The notes beneath the pieces were generated by a model that worked only from the letters and a program-made list of their open reading frames with translations, had not been told where the DNA came from and ran no database searches. Shown one piece after another: positions 24,744-33,817 of a stretch of DNA of 51,212 bases. The position numbers and the translations under genes are program-made. Source of the DNA: CAYTAP01 sp964435775 (GTDB lineage: Bacteria; Planctomycetota; Phycisphaerae; Tepidisphaerales; Tepidisphaeraceae); the NCBI GenBank assembly GCA_964435775.1, contig CAYTAP010000008.1:1-51212 (forward strand), in the 5' to 3' direction. The stretch's first letter is position 1, and every line of letters begins with the position of its first letter.

Positions 24744-25217
24744 ATGAATAAATGGATACGAATGGCATTGGGTCTGGTCTGGTCCCTCTGGTTTGGCGGG
24801 ATGATGGCGCTGTTCATGTTCGTGCAGGCGCTGTTCAAGACCAGGCCGGACATCTCGCCTGACGCCGCCAGCACGCTGTTCATCTCCTTTCAGCGTTATC
24901 AACTGATCCTTGCCGCGCTCGCGTTGTTGTTGACGTTTGGGTTGCGATGGATGACGCGATCGCGCGCCAGCGCGCTTCTTTTCGGCGCGTTCGCGGGCGC
25001 GACGGTGTTGACGGTGTTGCTCGCGGGATGGCTGACCCCGCGCATGGAGGCGCTGCGGCTGGCGGGGGAATCCAAAGGGCCGGAGTTCGCGCAACTGCAC
25101 GGGCTTTCGATGGGGCTGTTCATGCTCGATGCCCTTGCCCTGCTGGCGGCGGGCATCGCCCTGGCGTGCGCGCGAAATCCACGCCCGGCATTATCGGACG
25201 ATGCGCCCGCTGCATAA
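24744..25217 (+). CDS. DUF4149-like integral membrane protein
   Basis: 157 aa with four hydrophobic segments (~8-30, 52-68, 78-97, 120-142). 'LGLVWSLWFGGMMALFMFVQ' and 'FQRYQLILAALALLLTF' with Lys/Arg exits fit the DUF4149/TMEM205 layout: a four-helix bundle with 'WFGG' in helix 1 and a 'LHGLS' motif ('QLHGLSMGLFMLD') in the last. Function unknown. The TPR lipoprotein gene follows 80 nt later. Confidence 0.7.
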   Translation: MNKWIRMALGLVWSLWFGGMMALFMFVQALFKTRPDISPDAASTLFISFQRYQLILAALALLLTFGLRWMTRSRASALLFGAFAGATVLTVLLAGWLTPRMEALRLAGESKGPEFAQLHGLSMGLFMLDALALLAAGIALACARNPRPALSDDAPAA

Positions 25218-25297
25218 CCGCGACGCCAAACGCCGATACATGCGCCGGTGAACACTCACTTTCCCTCAAACCCCAGGCAGACTCGAAGGAGCAGGTT

Positions 25298-26020
25298 ATG
25301 CCCGTGAAACCAGATGGATCGTTGCGGCGCGGACTTCAATTGTCGCTGCTGGCCGCGAGCGTCGCGCTGGCGGGGTGCGCGTCCAATGGCGACGGCGACA
25401 AGCCGCATCGCATCTCCTCGGCCGACGCCGAGGCGCTCAACGCGGAGCAGAGCAGCTTTGAGAATGCCGAGGATCCGCCGCTGAAAGCCGCCACTTTCTT
25501 CGCGGCCGGGCAATTGAACGAAACGCAGGGTCATCTGAAGGAGGCCGCCAAACAATATGAAAATGCGGCCAAGCTCGATCCCAAAAACGCCACCACGCTC
25601 TATCGCCTTGGCGTCGTCTATGCGACGTTGAAGGATTATCCCAAGGCGATCGGCGCCTGGGAGCGATACATCGCCGCGACGGACAACTCTGCAACCGGCT
25701 ACAGCAACCTCGGCTTCTGCCAGGAACTCGCCGGCCAATCCGACGCCGCCGCCAAGAGCTATCGCAAGGGCATAGACATCGACCCGAAGAATCGCCCCTG
25801 CCGCGTCAACTACGGCCTGATGCTCGCCCGCGACAACCGGATCAACGAAGCGACGATCCAATTGCAGGCCGTCCTCAGCCCGGCCGAGGTCCACTACAAC
25901 CTCGGGAGTGTCTTCCAACAACAGAAGAAAATCGATCGCGCCCGCGCCGAATACCGCAAGGCGCTGGAGCTGAATCCGAAGATGGAAGATGCTAAGGCGA
26001 GGTTGGCGGAATTGAAATAG
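25298..26020 (+). CDS. TPR lipoprotein
   Basis: 240 aa. AAGGAG at 25287-25292 fixes ATG 25298. The signal sequence ends in lipobox 'VALAGC' (Cys ~27), so the protein is lipid-anchored. Residues ~60-240 hold five tetratricopeptide repeats ('AAKQYENAAKLDPKNATTLY', 'AIGAWERYIAATDNSATGY', 'AAKSYRKGIDIDPKNRPC', 'ARAEYRKALELNPKMEDAK'). Resembles PilF/NlpI-type assembly lipoproteins, but no specific partner is evident. Located in periplasm or outer-membrane inner leaflet. Confidence 0.85.
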   Translation: MPVKPDGSLRRGLQLSLLAASVALAGCASNGDGDKPHRISSADAEALNAEQSSFENAEDPPLKAATFFAAGQLNETQGHLKEAAKQYENAAKLDPKNATTLYRLGVVYATLKDYPKAIGAWERYIAATDNSATGYSNLGFCQELAGQSDAAAKSYRKGIDIDPKNRPCRVNYGLMLARDNRINEATIQLQAVLSPAEVHYNLGSVFQQQKKIDRARAEYRKALELNPKMEDAKARLAELK

Positions 26021-26076
26021 GCGGCGGGGCTTTGACCCGCCCCGCGCACCCCTCAATGGCCGTCATCAACCACCGC

Positions 26077-26493
26077 TCAACAAGGCAATACCTCCGCCGA
26101 TTGGTTCAGCTCACCAAACACCACGGCGTTCTGGGCAAAGCGCACGCCGAGTGACCGCGCCTCGTCACAGGTGATGCCAAGGACGAGAAAGCTCGGTTCC
26201 GCCAACCACTGGTGGTCGCCCGGCTCGCCACTGCCAGGAAAGCATGTCCATCCATTCCGCTCAATCACCTTTCGCAGCTTCTCTTGCGCCAACTGATTGG
26301 CTTCCGCCGTCGCCGGGATTGAATGGGGATTGCAAGCCGTGACGAATGCCCACGACCGCTTGCGTTTGGCCTTGAGGATCGCATCCAACCCCGGGCAGGT
26401 CTTGCCCGGATGTATCGCGATGGGTTGCCCATCGATTTCAGATCGATATGTTGTTTTCCAGTAAGCGTCGAATAGTTCCGTGCTTGTCGCCAT
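26077..26493 (-). CDS. DUF3293-like protein
   Basis: 138 aa cytoplasmic protein. 'LFDAYWKTTYRSEI', 'RKRSWAFVTACNPHSIPATA', 'ANQLAQEKLRKVIERNGW', and 'EPSFLVLGITCDEARSLGVRFAQNAVVFG' match my memory of DUF3293, small proteins of unknown function that often travel in accessory cassettes. It is the last of three same-strand genes spaced 12 and 31 nt. Confidence 0.75.
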   Translation of the reverse strand: MATSTELFDAYWKTTYRSEIDGQPIAIHPGKTCPGLDAILKAKRKRSWAFVTACNPHSIPATAEANQLAQEKLRKVIERNGWTCFPGSGEPGDHQWLAEPSFLVLGITCDEARSLGVRFAQNAVVFGELNQSAEVLPC

Positions 26494-26505
26494 GTCAACT
26501 TCTCC

Positions 26506-27234
26506 TTACTCGGGAGTAATTTCCCAAGTGTCGCCTGCCGCATCCTCGCCCGTCATCACAAGTGCATCCCCGGGTTCATTTTCCGTATGTATTCGATCAA
26601 GTTGGATCGACGAGCCATCCGCAAGGTCAATGCGTGCAATGTGTCCATTGAATGAAAAGTAACAGCGACATATTCCATCTGACCTATTCGTGTTGAGATT
26701 GACGACACGGCCATAGAATTCTCCCGTGGGTCGATTGCCCACCCATACCTCGCGTGCGAGTGAGTGGACTTCCTTCTCGCTGATAAGACCACCACTGAGA
26801 ACGTCCTCAAAGATTGGACGGCCATCCTCCCCACCGCATTCGTGGATCAAGTTTCTCCAGTATGCCTGCAACAGGAGCGTGGATGCTCTTTTCATTGTCA
26901 TGCGTTGACGAGGGCACCAGGCAAGCGGAATGCAATCTTGGTTATACGAGTCATGCGCGGTATCAATTGATGATGCCTCCCAATCGTACGGATAAATCCC
27001 ATCATATACTTCCTGGTCCGCTTGTCCCCAGAAGATCCAATGGCTTCCGGATCGATTGCTCGAAATATAATACCATTCTGGCCAAGACATTCCCGGCCCT
27101 GTTGTCGCCCAGTCAATGCCACAAATGTCCTTCGCTGATTTGGGCCGTCGGCGACCGGCCGGGCAATTGGCTTTCCACCAGGCTATGTCATGATTAAAGC
27201 CCGCAAAAATGATGCTCTCAGTTATCGTTGGCAT
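26506..27234 (-). CDS. Hypothetical protein
   Basis: 242 aa with no recognised domain and no signal peptide. It is unusually rich in Trp, Cys and Tyr ('HDIAWWKANCPAG', 'GMSWPEWYYISSNRSGSHWI', 'GICRCYFSFNGHIARIDLAD'), suggesting a compact beta-rich cytoplasmic protein. Local base composition is more AT-rich than neighbours, hinting at acquisition. It sits in the middle of the 26077-27586 cassette. Confidence 0.6.
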   Translation of the reverse strand: MPTITESIIFAGFNHDIAWWKANCPAGRRRPKSAKDICGIDWATTGPGMSWPEWYYISSNRSGSHWIFWGQADQEVYDGIYPYDWEASSIDTAHDSYNQDCIPLAWCPRQRMTMKRASTLLLQAYWRNLIHECGGEDGRPIFEDVLSGGLISEKEVHSLAREVWVGNRPTGEFYGRVVNLNTNRSDGICRCYFSFNGHIARIDLADGSSIQLDRIHTENEPGDALVMTGEDAAGDTWEITPE

Positions 27235-27265
27235 TTGATTCCTCCTTTCCCTTTATTGACCGGCC

Positions 27266-27586
27266 TCACAGATTGCTTCGAATCAATTCGGCCAGGTCCT
27301 CCTCAATGAGCGCGCGGACTCTGGTGGACACGGTTTCATCCGCTTCCTTTTTCAATGCCAACGCTTCGGCATGCCATCGTTCTTCGCCGTCCGGGCAGGT
27401 AAAGCGGTCGTGGGTATGTCCCTTTCTCGCCATGGCCTCGGCGTAGCAGGTTGGTCCGTATCTTCCGCGATTTACGTACATCCGCTGGCCACAGACCGGG
27501 CTGTCCATATGCGCAGCGGCGTTCGGTTCGGTCGTGATATAGTCGTACCCTTTGCTCCATGTGTGGGTGCGGTCTTTGTCACTCAT
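27266..27586 (-). CDS. Small conserved hypothetical protein with Cys/His pairs
   Basis: 106 aa from ATG 27586 (TTG 27592 is an alternative). 'SPVCGQRMYVNRGRYGPTCY' followed by 'HTHDRFTCPDGEERWH' shows Cys and His placed as in a small metal-binding or structural domain, ending with a charged helix. I recall similar short proteins in environmental genomes but no function. First of three genes reading leftward. Confidence 0.6.
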   Translation of the reverse strand: MSDKDRTHTWSKGYDYITTEPNAAAHMDSPVCGQRMYVNRGRYGPTCYAEAMARKGHTHDRFTCPDGEERWHAEALALKKEADETVSTRVRALIEEDLAELIRSNL

Positions 27587-28065
27587 CGTCAATCATCCTT
27601 TCGCAATTGAGAGAAAATGCGACGGTACGACTGTAAATGACCGGCCGGCCTGAAAAGAGGACAATCGATTTGTAAAGCGGAGATTTAAACCGCTTGCGCC
27701 TGGACCTGTGGTCACAGAGCCAAATCGTTCCCTTTCGGGCTGGCAGTGGCACCTTGGCGATTCACCAGGTTGCCGGGCGGTCAAAGGGCCAGAACCCTCG
27801 CGCCTCTCTCGATTCCATATTTTGCAGGCCGACACTTGTCCGCCTAAACCATCATCTTAATACACCATGTTTTCGGAACAGGCAAATAAAAAATAATATC
27901 CGCAAGAAATGAACATTTGTGAAATAATGAGGATCCTTGGAATGGTGGTGAGGTGGCCTTTGCGCATTTGCATAGTCGCGCTGTATCAACTGATTGGTTC
28001 CCGAGTACGGGAACGAACATGGGCGGGCCGCCCATGCCACGATCTGCCATCGCCACATCATACGT
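27587..28065. other. Intergenic region with hairpins, no gene seen
   Basis: About 480 nt with no convincing coding frame. It contains a 6-bp stem AAGCGG/CCGCTT (27675-27695) and the tandem hairpins at 27997-28036. AT-content is higher than in the flanking genes. Confidence 0.6.
27997..28036. repeat. Tandem hairpins downstream of the rhamnosidase gene
   Basis: GTTCCCG-AGTA-CGGGAAC (27997-28014) is followed at once by CATGGGCGGGCCGCCCATG (28018-28036), two perfect stems. The second resembles palindromes scattered in planctomycete genomes. It may end transcription of the leftward rhamnosidase gene. Confidence 0.6.
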
Positions 28066-30498
28066 TCATGTGTGGAACTCATGCGACCCGGCGGGGAGGG
28101 TGCGGGTTTCGCCTAGAGGTCCCACAAAATCGGCTTGCATGCCTTCGGGGAGATCGATGTTGACCACCATCTGATCCTCCTCGACCATTTCCCATTCAAC
28201 GTGGATCGGTCCCAAGGGCGAGGGGACGACGCCGCGGGCGAACTCCAGACCCGCGACCAGCGGCGCGATGCGGATGCGGTGCCAGCCGGGCTCCGTCGGG
28301 GTGACGCCAAGGACCTGCTGCGACAAATGATAAAGAGGTGACGATGCCCAGGCGTGGCAGTGGCTCCAGATGCCTTCGCCCCAGTTCTCCCAGAACGTGG
28401 TCGCGCCGGCGTCGATCATCGCGCCCCACTTGTCGCGGATGATTTCGATCATCTCGTCGCGCAGGCCGCATTTGGCGAGGGCTTCGAGCACATAGGCATA
28501 AAAATAAGGGGACGCCTCGATGATCTTGCCCCGCTTGGCGCGGGCGGATTTGAGCAGGACATTCTTCGCCAGATCGGCATGCGCATCGGGCTTCAAGTCG
28601 AGAAGGATCGCCAGCGCATTCATGTGCTGGGAGACTTCCTTGACCTGCTGTGTTGTTTTGACATCCCATCCATCCACCCACACTTCCGCTTCGGCATCCC
28701 AGAAATGTGACTCGATGGCGTCGGTCAGCGCGGCCGCTCTGCGCTCATACTCCGCCTGTTTGTTTTCATCACCCGCCAGCCGCGAGATATCCGCCGACCA
28801 GCGCAACGCCTGAAGGTACATCAGGTTCAGCATTCCGCTGTAGTCGGCCTTGTACAGCGGCTTCCAATCGAGAAAGAGCCACCACCCCAAGCCGAAGCCG
28901 CCGACGAGGCCTTGCGGCCCCTCATGGGCCTTGAAATGGTCCAGCAGCCGATGGAGAACGGGCAGGTGCTCGACGAGCAAACGTGTTTCGCCCGTATGAA
29001 AATAGTGATCCCACAGCGTGCCGATCCAGGTCAGGGAAAAGTCGGGCAGGCGATGGCCGGGGATGTCGGCCGGGGGATGCGAATGGAGCGAGCCATCCTC
29101 CGCCTGTGACTGCGCGACCATGCGAATCCCGCGCTCGAGCAGTGAACTGTCGCCGAAGGCGTACGCCGTGACCTTTGCTTGAATCCGCGCATCACCCCAC
29201 CACTGCGCCTGCTCGCGAAAGGGGCAATCGACGAATGAATCAAAGGCGCAGTTGATCTGCGTCCGCCGGGCCACCGTCCAGATGTCGCTCAAACGCTTGT
29301 CGGAGCAGTCGAATGATCCCACCTCCTCCAATCCCGCATGGACCGCGCGCACGGCAACGCGTTTGACTTTCAGCGGCTTTTCCACATTGCGGAAGACGAG
29401 CGTCAAATAGCGCATTCCCCTTGGCCAGAATGTTTCCCACGTTTGCGCCCCGGCCCGGCAGCGATAGCGATCGCCCATCGCCTCCTCGCAGCCGACCTTG
29501 GGTTCACCGGCAACACCCAGAATCGTGGGAAACTTGGTCCGCTCATTCACCGATTCGCTATAAAGGATGTCGATGATCTCATCACCGGCCGCCTCGGCGA
29601 TGTCGAGGCAGACATGCCCGGTGCGATAGACGCCGAGGTCCAGCACGACCATGAGGTATTCCCCGTCCGGGGGCGAGGGGATTGTGGCCGGCTCTTCATT
29701 TTTGCCAAGCAACCCCTCGATATTTTCAAGCACCAGTATGCTCTTGGCGTGCTTTTCCAAAAGTGGAAGGTGATAGACATCGGGGGATATTTTATATCCC
29801 CGCGCGTTTTCGCCGCCGAACTGCGCCAGCACAGCGGTCGGTGGTTCCACATCATCCACCAGGAGCGGCACGCCCCGCGGTTCCATCGACAACCATGGAT
29901 GACATCCCACCTCCCCGGCGATCCAAGGCTCGCCCCACCCCTGCTCATCGGTCGGCCGATATTGCGGCGTCATCCAGTCGGAGGGATCGCCATCGGCATC
30001 AAAATGTTCCTGAAATCCCAACTGTACGGAGAGGCGAACCACATCCTGTCGCCAGGCGCGAGCGCGGCGGCATCGCCATCCATCGGGCGTGTGCAGCTCC
30101 ACCGACGCCCCATCCATCTCGGCCGATCCGTCGAGCAGAAATCCGCTGATGTCCCGATACACGCTTTGGAAGGTCGGGACGCCGAATTGATGGCAGATGG
30201 CGCAAATCGTGTTGTCGCCGGCATGGAGCAAATCCGCCAGATCCAGCGTGTCGTAACTTTGATGCTGTGGATACGACCGCGCCGGGCCTTGATGCACCCG
30301 TTTGCCGTTGACATAAAGGGTGTATCGCGCGTCGGCCGATACCCGGACGATGCACCGCCGCGGCTTGGCGGGCAAACTGAACGCTTTTCGAAAATATGCG
30401 TAGTAATTCCACGGATGCTGCAGATGCTTGCGCGTCCAGCACCATTTTCCTTTCCAGTGGGATGCATCGATTCTGGAATGGTTCAGTGAGTCACTCAA
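28066..30498 (-). CDS. Alpha-L-rhamnosidase-like glycoside hydrolase (GH78)
   Basis: 810 aa from TTG 30498, chosen because GGAGA lies just upstream and protein-like sequence begins there ('SDSLNHSRIDASHWKGKW'); no in-frame ATG is near. N-terminal beta-sandwich modules ('RVSADARYTLYVNGKRVHQG', 'LDLADLLHAGDNTICA') precede an (alpha/alpha)6 barrel with 'FVDCPFREQAQWWGDARIQ' (GH78 signature region holding catalytic acids), 'LPDFSLTWIGTLWDHYFHTG', 'SQHMNALAIL' and 'ATTFWENWGEGIWSHCHAW'. A C-terminal beta-domain ends it. No signal peptide, so it may act in the cytoplasm on imported oligosaccharides. Divergent from a Gfo/Idh/MocA gene. Confidence 0.85.
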   Translation of the reverse strand: MSDSLNHSRIDASHWKGKWCWTRKHLQHPWNYYAYFRKAFSLPAKPRRCIVRVSADARYTLYVNGKRVHQGPARSYPQHQSYDTLDLADLLHAGDNTICAICHQFGVPTFQSVYRDISGFLLDGSAEMDGASVELHTPDGWRCRRARAWRQDVVRLSVQLGFQEHFDADGDPSDWMTPQYRPTDEQGWGEPWIAGEVGCHPWLSMEPRGVPLLVDDVEPPTAVLAQFGGENARGYKISPDVYHLPLLEKHAKSILVLENIEGLLGKNEEPATIPSPPDGEYLMVVLDLGVYRTGHVCLDIAEAAGDEIIDILYSESVNERTKFPTILGVAGEPKVGCEEAMGDRYRCRAGAQTWETFWPRGMRYLTLVFRNVEKPLKVKRVAVRAVHAGLEEVGSFDCSDKRLSDIWTVARRTQINCAFDSFVDCPFREQAQWWGDARIQAKVTAYAFGDSSLLERGIRMVAQSQAEDGSLHSHPPADIPGHRLPDFSLTWIGTLWDHYFHTGETRLLVEHLPVLHRLLDHFKAHEGPQGLVGGFGLGWWLFLDWKPLYKADYSGMLNLMYLQALRWSADISRLAGDENKQAEYERRAAALTDAIESHFWDAEAEVWVDGWDVKTTQQVKEVSQHMNALAILLDLKPDAHADLAKNVLLKSARAKRGKIIEASPYFYAYVLEALAKCGLRDEMIEIIRDKWGAMIDAGATTFWENWGEGIWSHCHAWASSPLYHLSQQVLGVTPTEPGWHRIRIAPLVAGLEFARGVVPSPLGPIHVEWEMVEEDQMVVNIDLPEGMQADFVGPLGETRTLPAGSHEFHT

Positions 30499-30626
30499 TG
30501 ATTTTCTCCGGCGGCGTAAAACAGCATCATCTTTTGTCTCTTGAGGCGGGAACCTCAATGAGCATAGTGTAATGACGAAGCGACGGATAGGAAAACGACC
30601 GCCACACCCTGGCCAAGGAACAATCC

Positions 30627-31652
30627 ATGACGAAGCGACTCCGCTGGGGAATTCTCGGCACCGGCAACATCGCCCGGCAATTCGCCGCCGGTTTGCGCAC
30701 GAGCAAGCGCGGCGAGCTGGCGGCCGTCGGTTCGCGCGCCGCCGACACCGCAGGCGCTTTCGCGGCCAGCCATTCGGTCCCGCGGTCATACGACACCTAT
30801 GACGCCCTGCTCCGCGACGGGCAAATCGACGTTGTTTACAATTCCCTTCCCAACTCCCTACATCATGAATGGACGATTGCCGCGTTGAATGCCGGCAAGC
30901 ACGTGTTGTGCGAGAAGCCGTTCGCGGTCTCCGAGGAGCAATCGCGTGAAATGTTCGATGTGGCCCGCCGCCGGGGGTTGCGGGTGATGGAGGCGTTCAT
31001 GTACCGCTCGCACCCGCTCATGCTTGCGGTGGTCGAGGCCGTGCATAAAGGGGAGATTGGAGATGTGCGCCTCATTCGCACGAGCTTTTGCTACAACACG
31101 AAAAAGATCGATGGGAACGTGCGATTCGACGCGTCGCTGGCCGGCGGCGCCTTGATGGACATTGGATGCTATTGCATCAACTTCAGCCGACTCTTCGCCG
31201 GCGCGGAACCCACGCGCGTGGCCGCAGTCGCCAAAACGCATGCAAGCGCCGTTGACGAATTGACCATTGGCACGCTTCATTTTCCTGGAGATGTCATGGC
31301 GACGTTCTCCTGTGGGATGAATCTGCACGCCGACAACACCGCCTCGATTTGCGGCAGTGAGGGGTACATCGACATTCCCGTTCCCTGGAAGCCTCCGGCC
31401 GACAACGCCGTCTTCCACATCGCCAAAAGCACGCCGCCGCGAATGGACAATCCCGATTCCAAATCGAAGCCCGCGCCGCCTCCGCGAGAAACACGTTCCT
31501 TCAGCGCCGGCGGCGATCTGTATGGCATCGAGGCCGACGCATTCGCCGCGACGATTCTCGACAATGCGCCCCCGACCATCACGGAGGCCGACACATTGGG
31601 CAACATGCGCGTTCTCGACGCCATCCGGCGGCAGATCGGACTGTCATTTTAG
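30627..31652 (+). CDS. Gfo/Idh/MocA-family oxidoreductase
   Basis: 341 aa. Rossmann start 'RWGILGTGNIARQFAAGL', 'VDVVYNSLPNSLHHEW'-type segment ('IDVVYNSLPNSLHHEWTIAA'), the family EKP motif in 'HVLCEKPFAVS', and the C-terminal 'GGALMDIGCYCINFSRLFAG' with catalytic-type Asp/Cys/His region. An NAD(P)-dependent sugar or inositol oxidoreductase is expected, consistent with the neighbouring rhamnosidase. Substrate not identifiable. Confidence 0.9.
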   Translation: MTKRLRWGILGTGNIARQFAAGLRTSKRGELAAVGSRAADTAGAFAASHSVPRSYDTYDALLRDGQIDVVYNSLPNSLHHEWTIAALNAGKHVLCEKPFAVSEEQSREMFDVARRRGLRVMEAFMYRSHPLMLAVVEAVHKGEIGDVRLIRTSFCYNTKKIDGNVRFDASLAGGALMDIGCYCINFSRLFAGAEPTRVAAVAKTHASAVDELTIGTLHFPGDVMATFSCGMNLHADNTASICGSEGYIDIPVPWKPPADNAVFHIAKSTPPRMDNPDSKSKPAPPPRETRSFSAGGDLYGIEADAFAATILDNAPPTITEADTLGNMRVLDAIRRQIGLSF

Positions 31653-31703
31653 TTCGCCGCCCGTGCAGCAACCTTTTCATTTTGACCGCCCTACCATCAA
31701 TCC

Positions 31704-32363
31704 ATGATGAACGACCTCCAGGTTCTCTCCCGCACCGGCGGCGTCGCCGCAACCAACGCATATCTTGTCGCCAACACCGACACCGGCGATGCGATTCTAT
31801 TTGATGCGCCCGACCACACCGTTGCCCCCCTGCTTGACGAAGCCGAACGGCGCCAATGGCGCATCATCGGCTTGTGGCTTACGCACGGCCATTTCGATCA
31901 CATCGCCGATCACGCCCGCGTGACCGAACGTTTTCCCGCAGCCAAAGTGCTCATCAATCATCTCGATGAGCCCAAATTACTTGAGCCCAACAATCCGTTC
32001 CTCCCCCTCCCTTTCACGATTCCACCGCGCCGAGCCGATGCGTATGTCGACGACAACCAGGTCCTTGCCCTTGGGTCCATTCCTGTGCATGTCATTCACA
32101 CCCCCGGCCACGCGCCCGGACATGTCATGTACCATTTCCCGGAGCAGCAACTGCTCATCGGCGGCGACCTGATCATCATGAACGCCGTCGGACGCACCGA
32201 CCTGCCCGATTCCAGCCAGGCGAACCTGGAAGCGTCGATCCGCCGGGTGATGACACTCCCCCCGGCCACGCGCCTGCTCCCCGGCCACGGTTCACCCAGC
32301 ACACTCGGCGAGGAGCTGAAAACCAACCGTTATGTGCGGCGCGCCATGCAAGCGGGACGATAA
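31704..32363 (+). CDS. MBL-fold metallo-hydrolase
   Basis: 219 aa with the metallo-beta-lactamase signature 'LTHGHFDHIAD' (HxHxDH), 'VIHTPGHAPGHVMYHFPEQQ' (metal His), 'LLIGGDLIIMNAVGRTDLPD' (bridging Asp) and 'RLLPGHGSPSTLGEE'. This matches the glyoxalase II/hydroxyacylglutathione-hydrolase-like group. ATGs at 31704 and 31707 are equally likely. It follows the oxidoreductase by 51 nt on the same strand. Confidence 0.9.
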   Translation: MMNDLQVLSRTGGVAATNAYLVANTDTGDAILFDAPDHTVAPLLDEAERRQWRIIGLWLTHGHFDHIADHARVTERFPAAKVLINHLDEPKLLEPNNPFLPLPFTIPPRRADAYVDDNQVLALGSIPVHVIHTPGHAPGHVMYHFPEQQLLIGGDLIIMNAVGRTDLPDSSQANLEASIRRVMTLPPATRLLPGHGSPSTLGEELKTNRYVRRAMQAGR

Positions 32364-32395
32364 TGGAGGGCGTTGCTCCTGCCATGCCGCGGGAT
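32363..32395. repeat. Partial copy of the dispersed palindrome seen at 50185
   Basis: TGGAGGGCGTTGCTCCTG (from 32364) differs by one base from one arm of the hairpin at 50185-50236, and both are followed by a GCCGCGG-type core (TGCCATGCCGCGG here). The opposite arm is not intact here. It falls in the 167-nt gap before the PHP gene. Confidence 0.6.
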
Positions 32396-32530
32396 CGACG
32401 CCCACCATCCACGCATCCATGCCGCGAAAATAGATTGTGCCCGCATGATGGCTCGCCCCGCCTTCACCTTGACAACCCATCGGCGGGATGCGATTTTCAT
32501 CGCGGCGCCTGTCACTCAACACAAAGCAAT

Positions 32531-33415
32531 ATGAACATTGAACATCCCTACAGTGATCTCTCCACCGGCCAATGGCTGCGCGGCAACCTTCATGCCCACA
32601 CCACGCGAAGCGACGGCCAGCGCCCGCCCCAGGAGGTACTCAACGATTATGCCGCCCACGGGTACGATTTCCTGATGATTTCCGATCATGACATCTTCAC
32701 GTCGCCCGACGACTACCGCGCCTGGGATTCGCGCGGCATGGTCATGATCCCCGGCAACGAGGTATCGGCCAATGGCGTTCACATGCTGCACGTCAACGGC
32801 ACACGCCGGGTTGATCCCGACGCCGATCGCCAGAAGGTGATCGACGACATCAACACCGCAGGTGGATTCGCCATCGTCAATCACCCCAACTGGTTCGCCA
32901 ACTGGGATCATTGCTCTCAGGAGAGCCTGGAAAAATGGAGGGGGTACAAAGGGCTTGAGATTTTCAACGGCACGATCGGGCGACTCGACGGCAGCCAGTT
33001 CGCCACGGATCGCTGGGATCGCCTCCTCAGCAAAGGCCTTCGCGCCTGGGGCTATGCCAACGACGATTCCCATCTGGCCAATGGGGAAGTCGCGCAGGGA
33101 TGGAACGTCGTCAACGTGGCCACACCGACGGTGGATTCAATCGTCAACGCGCTGGCCAATGGACGGTTCTACGCCTCCACCGGCGTGGTTATCCGTTCGA
33201 TTGAAGTGACCGGAACGCGCATCCGGGTCAGCACCGACAACGCGGATCGCATCGTCGCCAGCACGATTCATCAAAAGCGCTTCGCCGTCGTCAACCGCTC
33301 CGATATCGACATTGATCTGGCCGAGTATCCGAACATCGATAAATACATCCGCATCGAATGTATGGGGCGCGGCGAGCAATTCGCATGGACGCAGCCGTTT
33401 TTCATCACGAAATAG
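32531..33415 (+). CDS. PHP-domain metal-dependent phosphoesterase-like protein
   Basis: 294 aa from ATG 32531; upstream frame is non-coding. PHP metal motifs in order: 'NLHAHTTRSDG' (HxH), 'FLMISDHDIF' (SDHD), 'MIPGNEVSANG', 'FAIVNHPNW' and 'YANDDSHL' (DxH). These bind up to three metals and hydrolyse phosphoesters. The C-terminus (~200-294) is beta-rich. In planctomycetes and verrucomicrobia such stand-alone PHP proteins often sit in sugar-degradation regions. Substrate unknown. Confidence 0.85.
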   Translation: MNIEHPYSDLSTGQWLRGNLHAHTTRSDGQRPPQEVLNDYAAHGYDFLMISDHDIFTSPDDYRAWDSRGMVMIPGNEVSANGVHMLHVNGTRRVDPDADRQKVIDDINTAGGFAIVNHPNWFANWDHCSQESLEKWRGYKGLEIFNGTIGRLDGSQFATDRWDRLLSKGLRAWGYANDDSHLANGEVAQGWNVVNVATPTVDSIVNALANGRFYASTGVVIRSIEVTGTRIRVSTDNADRIVASTIHQKRFAVVNRSDIDIDLAEYPNIDKYIRIECMGRGEQFAWTQPFFITK

Positions 33416-33444
33416 CCTTCGTGCGTGACAACCGGCGCCTGCCC

Positions 33445-33792
33445 TCACAACTTCCATCCGCCGCATAGCACGACGATGATACCAACGGGCAGGAGGCACG
33501 TGACGCCAAACCCCAACAGCGCCCCCGGTACGAACGCGCGCCAGTGATAAACCCTGTACACGTAAACGCACAGCGCGACGAAGCCGCCCAGCGCAAGAAT
33601 GGCGACGATGGAACTGATCGGCATGTATTGGCGGTTGTATGAAAATGCCCCGTAGATCGCCGCGACAAGGGCGATGAACACCACCCATGCCCCGAATCCC
33701 ATCGCCACCTGAGCGGCCGTGGAAGCGAGCGGTGTCTGTCGCTGCTCTGGTCGATTCATCCGTGTCGGACGCTGATCCTTGTCATCCGCCAT
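33445..33792 (-). CDS. Small membrane protein of unknown function
   Basis: 115 aa. A hydrophilic N-terminus (~1-24, 'ADDKDQRPTRMNRPEQRQ') is followed by three hydrophobic helices (~32-50, 58-78, 88-110). No family recognised. It reads leftward 25 nt downstream of the radical SAM gene and may be the last gene of that operon. Confidence 0.55.
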   Translation of the reverse strand: MADDKDQRPTRMNRPEQRQTPLASTAAQVAMGFGAWVVFIALVAAIYGAFSYNRQYMPISSIVAILALGGFVALCVYVYRVYHWRAFVPGALLGFGVTCLLPVGIIVVLCGGWKL

Positions 33793-33817
33793 CGCATCGT
33801 CCCTTTCGCTTGTCCCA

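Noticed and set aside
27587..28065. Possible tRNA or small gene
   Set aside because: No cloverleaf with TTC-loop consensus and no frame with a plausible start and codon use was found.
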